Assembly: GCA_949825025.1 (NCBI GenBank)
Contig: OX463787.1
Coordinates: forward strand, 18,509,482-18,573,481
Length of the DNA stretch: 64,000 nt
Direction: 5' to 3'
From: Siphlonurus alternatus
Lineage: Eukaryota > Arthropoda > Insecta > Ephemeroptera > Siphlonuridae
This document shows, one piece after another, positions 33,539-45,595 of the stretch; the first letter of the stretch is position 1; the number at the start of each line of letters is the position of its first letter. A model generated the notes under the pieces. The model searched no databases and was not told the DNA's origin. It saw nothing but the letters and a program-made list of their open reading frames with translations. The position numbers and the translations under genes were made by a program.

Positions 33539-34066
33539 GGGCGTATTCGAGAAGTCGTTCCGATATGTCGGAGAAACTTATCCGTGTTTTTAAAGAAAAT
33601 CTGCGAGTCCAGATCTGGCGGAAGTCGTCACGCCCGCCTTTCTACCACCAGAGCGCGCCACCAGCAAAAGTCCTCCCGCTTCTCGCTGCGGCGGCAGCGA
33701 TAAACGAGAAGAGTGGAAATAGCGCCACGGCGAGGAAATATACAACTAATTGTGAGAGTCGAAAAGCGTAATCGCGGGAGTTTGGGAGCTGATTATCTTC
33801 TTCTTCACACAAATAATCAGCACAGAAACTGTCGTAAGCAATTAAAACCGCTGCAGCAACAATAATTTAATTAATCCATCCATTTTTATGGTACTAAACA
33901 AAATAACTCCCCAAACATCTGTGGGGGCGGAGCCAACTATCATGGGCGTGTCTATCGGTTTAGAAAAAGTGTTTTTTAAAATATCTGACGGACTGAGTGT
34001 GTGACGTCACTTCCTTTATCTGTGACTTATCTGTTGGAGAAGACAGATTTATTCTCGAATACGCCC
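33539..34066. mobile_element. GGGCGTATTCGAG DNA element, 3-bp duplication
   Basis: The TIRs are GGGCGTATTCGAGAA and TTCTCGAATACGCCC. The 3-bp duplication ACT is at 33536-33538 and 34067-34069. The interior has GC-rich sequence and two TGACGTCA-like words and no convincing gene. A 3-bp duplication fits PIF/Harbinger or CACTA chemistry. A second copy is at 50345-50640. Confidence 0.85.
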
Positions 34067-34167
34067 ACTGTAATTACAAACCTTCCCTAGTCGAAAAATA
34101 AAGGCAGTAGTCAAGTGGTGACTACTGCTAAGTGGTAATTTGAGCAGTGGTCAAGTAGTCACTGCCC

Positions 34168-34350
34168 AAGTGGTCGCAAGTAGTCACCAGTAGTCACTTT
34201 CAAGTAGTCACCAGTAGTCACTTTCAAGTAGTCACCAGTAGTCACTTTCAAGTAGTCACCAGTAGTCACTTTCAAGTGGTCACCAGTAGTCACTTTCAAG
34301 TAGTCACCAGTAGTCACTTTCAAGTAGTCACCAGTAGTCGATTTCAAGTG
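34168..34350. repeat. 24-bp minisatellite
   Basis: A 24-bp unit built from AAGTAGTCACCAGTAGTCAC recurs in near-perfect tandem, with a few AGTGGTC variants. It gives an apparent antisense 8-residue repeat ORF, which is a by-product of the period being a multiple of three. Confidence 0.9.
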
Positions 34351-35330
34351 GTCAAATTAAACGGTTTTTTAGTATTTTCTCGCGATATATCCGTCTATCA
34401 TCACGATGCAGTTTTTTCCCGTTTAAGCCAACAGATAGATAAATTATAACTGGAACAAGTAAAGAAATTATTCTTTCACATTTTTAACTTGAATTATTAA
34501 AATGTAATTATAATACTTTGTAATAATTCAAGATAAAAACGTGACAAACAAATAGGACGAGAAACATCTATAATATACATACCAATTTTACGCTCCATGC
34601 AATAAAAACATTTACTTTTTTTTTAAAACTTTTTTTAAAAAAAAAAACTTTTTAAAACATTTACTTTATTAAATTATTCCTAACTTATTAATTTTAATTT
34701 AATTTCCCAAGTATTTTTTTAATTTTTTACAGCAAAATGAAAGAATAATATTTTTTAATTCATACTTTATAAATATATAATAAAAAAAAATACATATGAA
34801 AAAAAAACACGTTGATTATTAAAGATTTATAATTATTAATATAATAAATAAAATACATAATAAAAAATGAACATCTTTGAAGAATAATTACCAACGGCTT
34901 TCATCTCGGCGTCTTTTTTTATCAAGTTCCAAGAGCCGATAAACATTGACTGTTTAAGGCTACCTAGAACAAATAATTTGACACAAAGTAACGAGAATTT
35001 TAATAAATAAAATTTCATAATACGTTTTAGGTACTGAAAAGGTACTTATCTGATGTAAAACTGCTTGAAAAACAAATTGTTCCGGGAGCTCTGCACACAC
35101 AACCCCGTCTCACATGTGTTTAGTGCCACCATTTTAGATAATTTTCTTCATCACGAGAACCCCGTACAATTGACTACTTGGTAAGTGATCACTTTCTTAA
35201 GTAGTCAGAATTTTGTGACAACTAATTAAGTAGTCAAATGCTAAGTGGTCATGATGTTTCGACTACTTGCATAAGTAGTCACAAAATTCTGACTACTTAC
35301 CAAGTGATCAAGATTTTATGAACACTGAGC

Positions 35331-35860
35331 GCCGACTACTTGCATAAGTAGTCACAAAAATCTGACTATAACTTACGAAGTGGTCGAGATTTTATGAACA
35401 CTGAACGCCGACTACTTGCATAAGTAGTCACAAAATTCTGACTACTTACCAAGTGGTCGAAATTTTATGAACACTGAGCGCCGACTACTTGCATAAGTAG
35501 TCACAAAATTCTGACTACTTACCAAGTGGTCGAGATTTTATGAACACTGAACGCCGACTACTTGCATAAGTAGTCACAAAATTCTGACTACTTACCAAGT
35601 GGTCGAAATTTTATGAACACTGAGCGCCGACTACTTGCATAAGTAGTCACAAAATTCTGACTACTTACGAAGAGGTCGAGATTTTATGAACACTGAGCGC
35701 CGACTACTTGCATAAGTAGTCACAAAATTCTGACTACTTACCAAGTGGTCGAGATTTTATGAACACTGAGCGCCGACTACTTGCATAAGTGGTCACAAAA
35801 TTCTGAGTACTTACCAAGTGATCGAGATTTTATGAACACTGAGCGCTGACTACTTGATTC
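35331..35860. repeat. 73-bp tandem repeat with internal hairpins
   Basis: The word GCCGACTACTTGCATAAGTA occurs at 35331, 35407, 35480, 35553, 35626, 35699 and 35772, with a GCTGACTACTTG variant at 35845. The spacing is 73 bp after a first 76-bp step. Each unit has the palindrome GACTACTTGCATAAGTAGTC followed by GACTACTTACCAAGTGGTC. Confidence 0.92.
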
Positions 35861-36481
35861 AGTGGTCCGACTACTTAACAAGTGGTCAAGATTTTGAACA
35901 CTGAGCACCTGAGCACTTGACTCAGTAGTCCGACTACTTGACCCAGTAGTCTGACTACTTGTTTTAAGTAGTCAAGTACTTGTGTAAGTCGTCAACCACT
36001 TGACTACTAGACTCATTTTTTGACAAGGGTTAGCAGCCATCAACCAAAAATCTGTTGTTTTTTTTTAAAGCAGAGTTTAGTATGCATACCTAAAAGAAAA
36101 GTCACAGTTTTTTTTTTAACAATTATTCAAGACGATTTTTTTTTAATTTATTTTTTAGTTTGGCTCTCCGGCCCATGCTCTCCTAAGCTAAAATTAAAAA
36201 AAAAAAAAAAAAAAAAAAATCATGTCTATATAATTGTTTTTAATTTTTATTCTGTGGTTTTTTGGTTCTAAAATCTGGCAAAATTCAGAATTTTTGTGTG
36301 TTTGCCAAGGTTTTGCATGTTAAAATCAAATGGAACTATGTTGATCAGCTGATCCATGTTACCTTACTCTTAAGCCCTCTTATCTTAACCCTTAGCCAAT
36401 AAAACTCAAAGAAGGAGAATTTGGACAGACGACTTGGGAGGGGGGGGGGGGGAAGGATGAAAGGAAATCAACATATACTAT

Positions 36482-37195
36482 GGGGGGGAGGGGCATACAC
36501 AAAGCACTTTAACCCTACATTAGCCTTGATTTTTATCCCCCGGGTTAAAACGAGTGCTAAACATGGTACTATAGAGTAGTGTCACGAGATTGATGGGTTG
36601 CCGCCTGCTTACAGTATGTATAACTGTCTGACGGTTACCTCCCCTCCCTTCCCCTACCGAAGAGCAAGAGTACTCGTAAAAGCATTGAAAAAAATAGAAA
36701 AATTAGAACATTTGACTTTGTTGACACTTATGATTATTTAAGGACACATAAATTGTGTATTCTTTATAAACTAGCAGGTGATACGAATACAATATAAATG
36801 TAATAATTGCCATTTATAATTTATAATTAATGTTTTCTACATTTTCTATTTTTTTTTTTTTTTTTGTTTTCTTCAATATGCTTTTACGAATACTCTTGCT
36901 CTTCGGTAGGGGAAGGGAGGGGAGGTAAACATCAGGCCGTTATCCTGTAAGCAGACAACCAAACAATCTTGTGGCGCTACCCTATAAACCAGAGGGGTTA
37001 ATCATGGTGGTAAAAATGTGGGCTAAATCGGTGTTAAGCAATGTTGAGCAACTACGTTAACCCTCGATTTAGCCCACATTTTTTAGCACCATGTTTAGCC
37101 CCTGGTTTAGTACCATGTTTAGCTAGCACTCGTTTTAACCTGGGTGATAAAAGTGAATGCTATAGTAGGGTTAAAGTGCTTTTTGAATGCCCTCC
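36482..37195. repeat. Long foldback element
   Basis: AAGCACTTTAACCCTAC and AACGAGTGCTAAACATGGTA (left) are inverted at 37096-37190. CCTGCTTACAG and CCCCTACCGAAGAGCAAGAG (36606-36680) are inverted at 36885-36960. A further hairpin (GTGGGCTAAATCG/CGATTTAGCCCAC) sits at 37015-37080 in the right arm. No TSD was established. Confidence 0.7.
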
Positions 37196-37199
37196 TATA

Positions 37200-38754
37200 C
37201 ATATGCATACCGATACCAGCTGTCGCACCACCACTGATAATTTACAACGTCTCAGTCTCAGTATAGCAGCGAGGTTGCTTGCCTGTCAACGATCCATGAT
37301 AGGAGATGGAGAGGAGTGTGAAGAGCAGGGTAGTGCCAGCAACTGAACCTTCACCACCGACAGACTCGACCATCAGAAGACACGCATTGGTCTTCAAGGT
37401 CCAGCAGCTGTCACATTTAGACAACCAAATTAGGATCCTCCTGTGGACAGTAATAATATAATTAAATAAAGTGGGAAAATTAATTTAATTGTCTTTAATT
37501 TGCTGCATAACAAATGCAACGAGCAAACTTAATTTTCTTTTGTATAATGTATTGCAAATTTGGATACATTGTCCCTTAATCGTCTAGAATAATGAGCTAT
37601 TTATGGTAGCAATAATAGATTGTATGCAATAATGAGCCCATATCAAGCGAGGCAATTAAAAGCTACAGCAGGGAAAGCAGAAACCCCATTATTGCATTTT
37701 GTCATGGTAGCTCATTTTTCTGAACGAGATACAATTTAGAGGACCTCCCAATTCAATACTTAATCTACATATGCCCCCCATATGCCCACAGAAAAGGTTT
37801 ACCTCCCCTTCCCACTATATTTTTCAAAAATGAGTCTATGATAAAATTTTGGATGGTGAACCTGAGTTAATTTGAACTCTGGTGCAAATCTTCAAATCTT
37901 GGGGGCGAGGATAAAATTGCTCCCAAAATTGGGCTAGACTAACTCCTGGTGGCTGCGTTTCCCAGAAAAGCCTACCGAACTTGATCTAGATTTTGACCCC
38001 TCTAGCTGGTCCAAAACCTTGGGTGCGTTGCGAGAAAATGCCAACCAGACCCCCGAGTTAGACTGCATGATCTTTGATACAAAGCTAGGATGCATTGGAT
38101 GAAAATTTACCCATTTCTGAGCTATATACACTGAATTGTGGTATAATAATTTGGGGCGTGGCAATTAATAGCCCCCGTGGCCGAGCTAAACTTGTCCCTT
38201 GGTGTAAATCTAAAGTGTGTTGAAATAAAATGCTACAGTATGCATACATGAGCTAGATTGAACCATGCTGACCGTGCTGTATGCATACATAACTTGGGGG
38301 GTAGAAAGAATAGCCCCGGAACCTGAGAGCTTATAGACTGCAATACCCATACGTAATGCAAATCTTTCATGGGTGCGTTGCGAACAAATGGCTCCCGAAC
38401 CTGAGCTATATGATAGTATAAGGGTATGCTTAATATTTTAATGTTACATATTTTCTTACCTCATATTAGGCATATAATAAATTGCAGTAAACATTAAAAG
38501 TAAAAAGACTGCAATGAGATGCCTACAAAAGTAAAAAGATTGCAATGAGATGCTTAACTTTTGAATAAGGAAAGTGGGGTTCAGAAAACTCAACTTTTGA
38601 ATCATTTAAGAAGCATAATTCAAATGTTGATGGACTCATTTTCATGTTTATTCACTAATGATATCATATACTCACATTATACAAATATCTTGCACACTTA
38701 ACATAAAAAAATAACAAAGATTTTTCACAAATACAGATTTGTAAACCGGGCTGT
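37200..38754. other. Spacer with a degenerate GGGTGCGTTGCGA repeat
   Basis: GGGTGCGTTGCGA with an A-rich follow-on recurs at about 38022 and 38371, with variants of GACCTGAGCTA near each. The pattern suggests a worn tandem of 100-200-bp units over 37850-38420. No gene is visible. Confidence 0.35.
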
Positions 38755-38935
38755 GCTAACCCCTACGAAAATTCAGATCCAGACTAGACCTAGACTGGGC
38801 CTAAAGTAGGCCTAATGGAATTCATTAGGTCTATTCTAGACCGAGTCCTTGTCCAGTCTGGACCTAATCCATACCAAGATCAAATCAATCAATATATTCT
38901 GTCTAGAGTGGACCCAATCTCTATCAGATTCTTGA
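38755..38935. repeat. GGCCTA/CTAGACC-rich repeat
   Basis: CCTACGAAAATTCAG begins a stretch where GACCTAGACTGGGCCTAA-like words and their complements recur. A related block is at 51840-51995, which ends ATTTTCGTAGGGG. Confidence 0.6.
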
Positions 38936-38965
38936 GGTAGCGGGACCTGGGCAGGTTATATATAT

Positions 38966-39369
38966 GTGGCGCAGTGCGCTTGACTGGGGTCTCGTCAGAT
39001 CACCGAAGTCAAGCAACGCCGCGCGTGGTTAGTAGTTGGATGGGTGACCATTTTCAACAAAAACCACGTTTCCCACCCAGAGGTATCAAAAAACGTTGCG
39101 CTTTTCCACTATGTGGTTCCCCTGGCTTTGGACCATTGCACTTCCGGTTCATTGACAAAAAGCTGTAGCGTCCATCCTGGCTGAGGTTTCCACGTTTCCC
39201 TCAGCCGCAGGCAAATGCCGGGATGGATTTGCAAGGCCGTGGCTTCCCTGTTCCGGAAATGCCCGCGAATTAACGCTCAAGTTAGGGTTTCGGAAGGTTC
39301 GGGGTTTCAAAGTAGTATGTAATTAGTAAATAGAAGTACCCAATAGGGTTTAATTGATAAAAAAAAAAT
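38966..39369 (+). mobile_element. 5S-rRNA-derived SINE
   Basis: The head (TCTCGTCAGATCACCGAAGT, then CAAGCAACG, GTTAGTAGTTGGATGGGTGA) matches the internal control region of 5S rRNA, as in SINE3-type elements. A core with CAGGCAAATGCCGGGATGGA follows, and the tail is A-rich. It is probably transcribed by RNA polymerase III from the internal promoter. Confidence 0.85.
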
Positions 39370-39517
39370 AAAAAAAATATATATACATATATATATATAA
39401 ATATATTAAATATAAAACAAAATTTAATGTGTCTACATATATATATAATATACATATATAATATATATATATAATATATATATATATATAATATATATAC
39501 ATATACATCAAGTCAAT

Positions 39518-39703
39518 CCAGAAAAAAAAATTGGGAGGAGGGGGGAAGGGGGAGGGACTGCCCCTACAATATAAGCAATTCCTATCGATCCAAAATTTTT
39601 TTTTAACGTTGCAGGCCTTTTAAAGAGAGCAGAAGCCCCCCCCCCCCTCCCTCCAAGATATTTTTGGGCCGCGCCCCCTCCTCCCGTTTTTTTTCCTGGA
39701 TCC
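39518..39703. mobile_element. Short MITE with GGGAGGAGGGGG ends
   Basis: TCCAGAAAAAAAAATTGGGA with GGAGGGGG is inverted as CCCCCTCCTCCCG with TTTTTTTTCCTGGA. It lies at the end of an AT-rich stretch. Confidence 0.6.
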
Positions 39704-40460
39704 GCTAAAACGCAATCTTTATCCTCCATATTATATTATATAGACATGCAATTTAAGAGAAGTTGTCTCCGTCAGATATATGAAATTTTTGTTAAATTAA
39801 TTTAAATCCAACTACTGGTTATAGCACATTTGAAAATATGTTATATATATATTTTCACATATACTTTTATTTATATATCACAAGTAAAAAATGATATACC
39901 AAATAAATATTAGTAATTAATTTTTGTTATTATTTAATATTGATTATGCTGCCTAATTTATATTAAAATAAATTAAAGAAGCATGCAGTTCAAGCAAAAT
40001 TTATAATTGAACTGGGACTATTTGATAGTAAATAAAATGTATAGTAATTTTTTTTTTTTTTAGATAATAAATATTTATTCACAATAACTAATATAGGAAT
40101 TCAAAAGCAAGGAAAATTGAAGTGGATATTAACAAAATGCATATACTAATTATATGATATTTATGCTAAAAAAAAAAAACTTAAATGACCTTAAGATTCA
40201 ATATGATACATAAAATATTTTACTTCAGGCACCATTATTAAAATAAAAAAAATAATTATCAGCTAGTTCAATTTTTTACACAAGACATATAATATATACA
40301 ATATATTACATTTAATGCATTGTCAGATTATCAGTTTAATGCTTTTTTTTTTTTCATATTGCCAATATAACTTTTTATTAGGTTATGTAAGTAACAAATC
40401 ACTATGTTATAATCTAACTTCAAACAGTACATTAGTAGAGGTGGCAAATATGAAAGTCAA
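39704..40460. other. AT-rich downstream flank of transposase gene
   Basis: Very AT-rich with homopolymers. No TIR of a CACTA-like element was found between the small MITE and the transposase stop. Confidence 0.4.
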
Positions 40461-42753
40461 CTATAGATTCTTTTCAACCTCATTTGGCTGCAAACATACA
40501 AAATTACGAACCCGAACAACCTTCTGCAGAATGTTTGCTGGGGCTATGTGTACCAGTTGCTCACTCTCATGAACAGGAATCAAGTTTTTTAATGTAAAAC
40601 CAGACACTGTATCTACATATTGTGTTTCATGTAATGATGGCAGTAATTTCCTCACCACACAAAATGTACCACCCTCTTCATATTGCACAAAACACTCTAC
40701 TTTTCCGTAGTTCAACACTCCATCGTCTCCTAGATATTTAATGGCTGAGCTATCTCGCTTTCTCTCTCTACGGTACAAGGAGGAAGTAACAATGCCACAT
40801 TTTACATGAATTCTACAGTAAATTTCAATGATAGTATCTGGTTGGGGAAGTGTTCTACGAAATCGCAGCACCTCTTGCCGTACTGTCAGAGGAACATTTG
40901 TATTTTGTGATGCTCCTAGTACTGTTGCATCACCATTCCACTGAACATTGGGATTGACTTCTCCATAAAGGGTTTTGAGGGTAGTACATGCCACCATCAG
41001 TTTATTTGTTCCAACTAGCTGTTTTGCAATTTCTTGAGTTCCATGAAGTAGACGTAAGAGTTGACCATTCATACTTTCAAAGTTAAAAAGTGAAGTAGCC
41101 CAAAGAGGCCCCCAGTTTTGCACAGCCTCTGCGAAATGGAGGTGTTGATGAACATTGTACCTGTTCTCATCTGTTCCATACAGTTCACCAGTTCTAGCCA
41201 CAAAACTTTTGAACAGTTCTGATGCCAATAAGATATCATTTTCAGAAATTAACTCTTGTAACAGCAAATAAATTGCACCAACAAAGCACATCCAATGTTC
41301 CAGATATTCATCAGGTAGAATTGCTGTCAGGCAAATAACTGAATAATACAGCAGCCAATTCCTATGTTCAGATGCTTTCCAATGAGCTCTACGTTTCACG
41401 CTCCGAGGTACTCTGTTAATGTCATTAGGGGGATGGATGGCAAGCAAGAGTCGATCAATTCTATCGGACTCCAGACCGATGTACCACGGCTGTAAATGAT
41501 TAACGGGAGCCAGCCACAGATTTAGAAAGTGACGAGTGACACCAAGCAATGTGGCATGCATATAATCAGGGATAAATGATTTTGCCATATCAAATTTAGG
41601 AATTAGACTGAGATAGGATAATCCTTTTACACCTTTTACTCTTATTTGTGTCCTCGCTGCTTTAACCGCTTGACGGTTCATACGATCATGGTCTCTAAGA
41701 CGTGGGGCTTCAGCTGTATAAGGATATTTTCTCGGGAAACCTTCCCCTTTCTGCTCACACCCTGAACAACCAAATTCTCCATTAAATTGGACAATATTTT
41801 GGAGAGGTGCCCTTGCAATAGCGTCAACTGAAATAACAGGTGCTATGACTTGGCTAACAATTACTTCTCCTGTGTCAGGGTGTTTCCACTCAACTCCTGT
41901 ATTGTTCAATGCTCGCAGAGAGTCAACAAAAGGGCGAGTAAATGTGTTCATACATGGCTTGCAAGATCCGAACCACAATCCAGCTACCAGCACGTGTTCT
42001 TTTCGTTTCTCAGGACAAAGCTCGCATATCGACAAGAGTAAGGGCCACAACTGAGCATTTGAACTCTTAACACAGGGACGCCATCTGTGTTCCACAACAG
42101 TGTCACATCATAAGCCCCTCTCCCAACATTTGCCTCTTTGTACTTGGCTCCATCTGTGATATCAGAGATATTTGCACCAACATTTTGCAAGTTAGGCTTA
42201 AAACAATCAAATATTCTCCGCTTCTCAAAACTGTGCTTTACCATATCCGGTAATGAATTTTCAATAAACAACCCTTCGAGATTTACACCATGACATTCTT
42301 GACATTCATTAACGTCCTCAGAATTCTCCCACTCACCAATATAATTATAGCAGCTAACATTCTCACAGAAACGGTGCTTTTTAAAAACAAATCCACCAGT
42401 GAAAGCATCTAAAAACTGAAGCAGTTTATACTTAGTTTTTGGTAAATTGTTTGGTTGTGGAAGAGCTACATTAATTATATACAGCATTTCTGCTAAACAA
42501 GATTTTGTAAGCCTATTTTTCATATACATTTCTAGCAACATAAATACATACTCTCCTGTTCTAATATTAGTTTCATGGTGTAGCAGTTCATCACCATACG
42601 GATTTTGTGGGGGTCCAGGTAATTCCCCGTCACTGTCACTCTCCTCGCCAGGGGTATCACTATCACTGATATCGGCAAAGGCCTGCTCGAGGGCTTGGTT
42701 CTCTGGTAGATTATGTTCAGCAACAGCTCCTTCTTCTCCGTCACTCGTAGCAG
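40461..42753 (-). CDS. Transposase main exon
   Basis: The exon follows TTTTTTCTAG and holds about 765 codons in two overlapping frames (break near 42068). The second frame has the GLWFG, DYMHATLLG and NVHQHLHF motifs and runs to a stop at 40461. Compared with its surroundings the exon is less AT-rich. Long open frames on the opposite strand here are shadows. Confidence 0.8.
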
Positions 42754-43784
42754 CTAGAAAAAAAAAAACACCCAAATTAACGCTGATTCATAAACGTCAA
42801 TTATGGTGCTTATCTCATTGAAAATTAATAAAAGAAAAATTAATTAATCAAAAATTTAAGAGGCAACAAGACTTGCAGGGGACTGTGAAATCGCAATAGG
42901 TGGGTGTAAAATTTTGAAGTTAATCTGTCGCAATGTGATATGAAAATTTAGTTAAAAATTTAAATAAAGCACAGAATATATTTTTCTGTTTCGATCCAAG
43001 ACATGTCATATTTTCTTATGAAGAGTGCATGGTTGTAGCCCAACTGACTGGCCAAACAGAGCGCTATATTAAAAATCATAAGCCGAAACAAAAAGCTCGT
43101 ATTCCCTGCTTAATATGCAGCCAAATGGGTGGAAATTGGAGCTGTTTTGAGAGAAAAGTTCCCTTGAATATACGAAGAAAATAAGCAAATTTTCTCCTTT
43201 CCCACAAATTCATAGCATTTAATATTTATTTATTTACAAAACTAAAATATGATGATATCATGTCATAACATCATGATGTCGCTTCAGAACTGACATTCAC
43301 TGGAATGAATATAATTACTTTTTTTAGTAAACAGTCACTTTTTTCTCTATGTTCTGATCTAAATTTAATAATTTTACTATCAAAAAAATAATTACACCAG
43401 TAACAATAATCCTTAATTTGTCAAGTGTGCTAACACAAGACCGGTAAGCGGACCAAATACCCCCGGACCAAATATAGTGCAGGAGGAGAGAGAGGAGTAG
43501 TGGTAGTGGGGGTCAGTAAACAGCGGCTGCCCGGCTGGTGTACATACCATCAGGATGTTGATTGTCTACGTTGTCACTGCTATCACTAGTCCAGGCCTCA
43601 ACATGGTTTGCCTCTGTGAACACAAAGATTTTTGTTAGCACACCTTTTTAGAGGATTCGATGATTCACTCTTTTTATTTATTTACAGCGGCTTTCATTTA
43701 CCAGTAATACAGTGTGTTGTTCTTATTATTATCAAATAGTTTTAACAACTATTATTGAAAACATCTTCGCTACGTTTTGTTTAG

Positions 43785-43880
43785 TTTCTACGTTTCTACA
43801 TACTTTGACCATACACGAAGTTGCAGCGCCACTCACAGATGGCGAGGATCAGTGTAAGGACAGGTCGATTTTTAACATTC
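43785..43880 (+). repeat. Short dispersed repeat (GAAGTTGCAGCGCCACT)
   Basis: CATACTTTGACCATACACGA and AGTTGCAGCGCCACTCACAG match 26085-26180. It lies in a transposase intron, next to the donor at 43889. Confidence 0.65.
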
Positions 43881-44610
43881 AAGGCTCACCTTCTTGATGT
43901 GGTGGTTGACCCTGCTCGAGATCCCTAGCAATATTGGCTGCTACTTCATCGTCTGATGACGAGCTGCTATCTGTGGACTCGTGGTTTCGTTGAGTCTGTC
44001 GCTGCCTTCGGAGTCTCCGTAACTTGGACCTCGACACCTATACAAATAACATTTGTATTTAGTTACATTTAATTATGCAAGTAAAAGCACATAGATTTTA
44101 TATAATTGCTTATGTAGTCATATTGTATACAATTAATGTAATAATTAATGAAGTCCATGTATGCATAATTATGTGCTTAAATTGTGTATATATCACAGTA
44201 TGTTAATCAGGAGGTAATAAGCCACTTTTCCCTATCATGGTCCCTGCAATCTGTGAGTAGTAATGCAACTTCTAGCCCTTGGATTTAGTTGCATGCCAAG
44301 TGATAAAAAATATACAGTTGGCTATTTTATGCATACAAGCAGTATTATGCATACCGGTATCATACCAAATATATTATGCACTGTATGCATTTATTTAATT
44401 TAGGCTGGGACTATAGTCCCATATAGTGCATATTTATTATTCGTAACATATTAATTAACTCTAATGACATCACTCTATGCTTATGCATACAGCAGGCAAT
44501 CACAATATCATACTACATGTAAAATTCATGTAGCATATGCCAACATACTGTATGCATACTGTATGCATTATGCACAATTTTTTTCCTACAGTTAGTAAAA
44601 GGATCTTTAA

Positions 44611-45000
44611 GGTATGCATAGAGATAACGCCGAACAGCTGATCGACGTAATGCCCTTTGATTGACATGTAAACCTTAGCAAATTGACAAAAACTCTGAAA
44701 TTTTTTTGAGAGGCAGATTTTAGTGCCTAAAAGCCATAGAAAAAATATCAAAACGATTTAACGAGCCGATTTTTTTAAATTAATTTTTTTATTTTTCAGC
44801 ATAGGGCTTTCCCATGGAGAGCCAAACTAAAAAATTAATTTAAAAAAATCGGCTCGTTAAATGTTTTTTAAACTTTTGCTATGGCTTTTAGGCACTAATA
44901 TCTGCCTCTCAAAAAAATTTCAGAATTTTTGTCAATTTGCAAGGTTTATATGTTAATCAAAGGGGATAACGTCGAACAGCTGTTCGACGTTATCTCTACC
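44611..45000. mobile_element. T1-related TTAA MITE in transposase intron 1
   Basis: TTAA at 44607 and 45001 flank an inverted repeat that begins GGTATGCATAGAGATAACG and ends CGTTATCTCTACC. The sub-terminal word AACAGCTGTTCGACGT is itself a palindrome. It lies about 100 bp downstream of exon 1 of the transposase gene. Confidence 0.85.
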
Positions 45001-45170
45001 TTAAAATACAGTATTTGATGTACTGATTCAATTAAAACCATAGGCATAAATAAATTTATTTCATTATTTATTATGAAAATAAATATAACATTTTTTATAC
45101 TCACATTAGAATACCATGAGCTGCAGCTTGCCTCACCTTGTTGCCGTTTCCTTCCATCATCTCCAGCCAT

Positions 45171-45595
45171 TTCTTTTCAATTAATACACCGTGTTCTTTA
45201 CTATCTTATTGATGTCACAATCATTTAGAATAAAATGCAGCATGAGCTAATATTTTGCACAGATAAATTGTGCTAAAACATTAATTCATTCTAATTTTCT
45301 ATAGCTTTTATTCGACGCGACGACGCGACGACACCATCATCGCAACAATCAAAATATTCAAAATGACGACCTCTTTCGTTAATGTTCGGTAAAGTTCGTA
45401 GTGGTTGCAGAGTAAAAAAATACATAAACTATACTCTAAAATATTCCATCATGCTACGTAAAAGCAGATGTAGCAATTAATTAATTAGAATATGATAAAA
45501 TCTTGGGAAGATAAGAATAGAAAATGAAAAATAATTAAAAATTTAAAACTAAAATTAACCGAAAATTTCCGAATTCATCGCGCTCAGCTACAAAA
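45171..45595. promoter_or_regulatory. Head-to-head intergenic segment
   Basis: About 425 bp separate the ATG of the - strand transposase gene and the first ATG of the + strand BEN gene, so it should contain both promoters. It includes CGACGCGACGACGCGACGAC near 45315. No TATA box is proposed. Confidence 0.45.

Larger units (their letters stand above)
34108..36010. mobile_element. AGTAGTC-rich element with two tandem arrays
   Basis: AGTAGTCA, AGTGGTCA and their complements recur throughout the ends. At 34168-34350 a 24-bp unit (CAAGTAGTCACCAGTAGTCA plus CTTT) repeats about 7-8 times. At 35331-35860 a 73-bp unit, each with inverted GACTACTT and AAGTAGTC words, repeats about 7-8 times. The middle (34360-35150) is AT-rich with no credible gene. 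The organisation resembles a transposon with iterated sub-terminal transposase sites. No short TIR or duplication was established. Confidence 0.65.
33491..36369. mobile_element. TTAA element split by two nested elements
   Basis: The left end TTAAGGGAAGACGGATCAGCTG (TTAA at 33487) and right end GATCCATGTTACCTTACTC then TTAA (36370) match T1-related termini. The left arm (ATAGTGCCATTCAATGAACAT) breaks at 33538, resumes at 34067 (GTAATTACAAACCTT), and is lost again near 34105. It continues after about 36015 to the right end. The two gaps hold the GGGCG element and the AGTAGTC element. Confidence 0.65.
40461..45170 (-). pseudogene. TNP2/EnSpm-like transposase gene, four exons, one frameshift
   Basis: Exons are 45170-45105, 44037-43890, 43613-43548 and 42753-40461, in phases 0, 1 and 1. 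The N-terminus is Ser/Asp-rich and disordered. The last exon has a Cys-rich zinc-ribbon-like stretch (CQECHG), NTDGVPV, a GLWFG motif, GCSGCEQKGEG, and a core around DYMHATLLGV and NVHQHLHFAEAV. This order resembles CACTA/EnSpm-type (TNP2, DUF4218-like) transposases. A single-base loss near 42068, right after NTDGVPV, shifts the frame; the two halves are otherwise open for 857 codons. The long preserved frame suggests recent loss, an assembly error, or a host-retained gene. No TIRs were found. Confidence 0.75.

Noticed and set aside
34159..34347. Repeat ORF with VTTGDYLK units
   Set aside because: It is explained by a 24-bp minisatellite period divisible by three.
34159..36010. CRISPR-like array
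   Set aside because: Direct repeats are contiguous without unique spacers of constant length, and the genome is eukaryotic.
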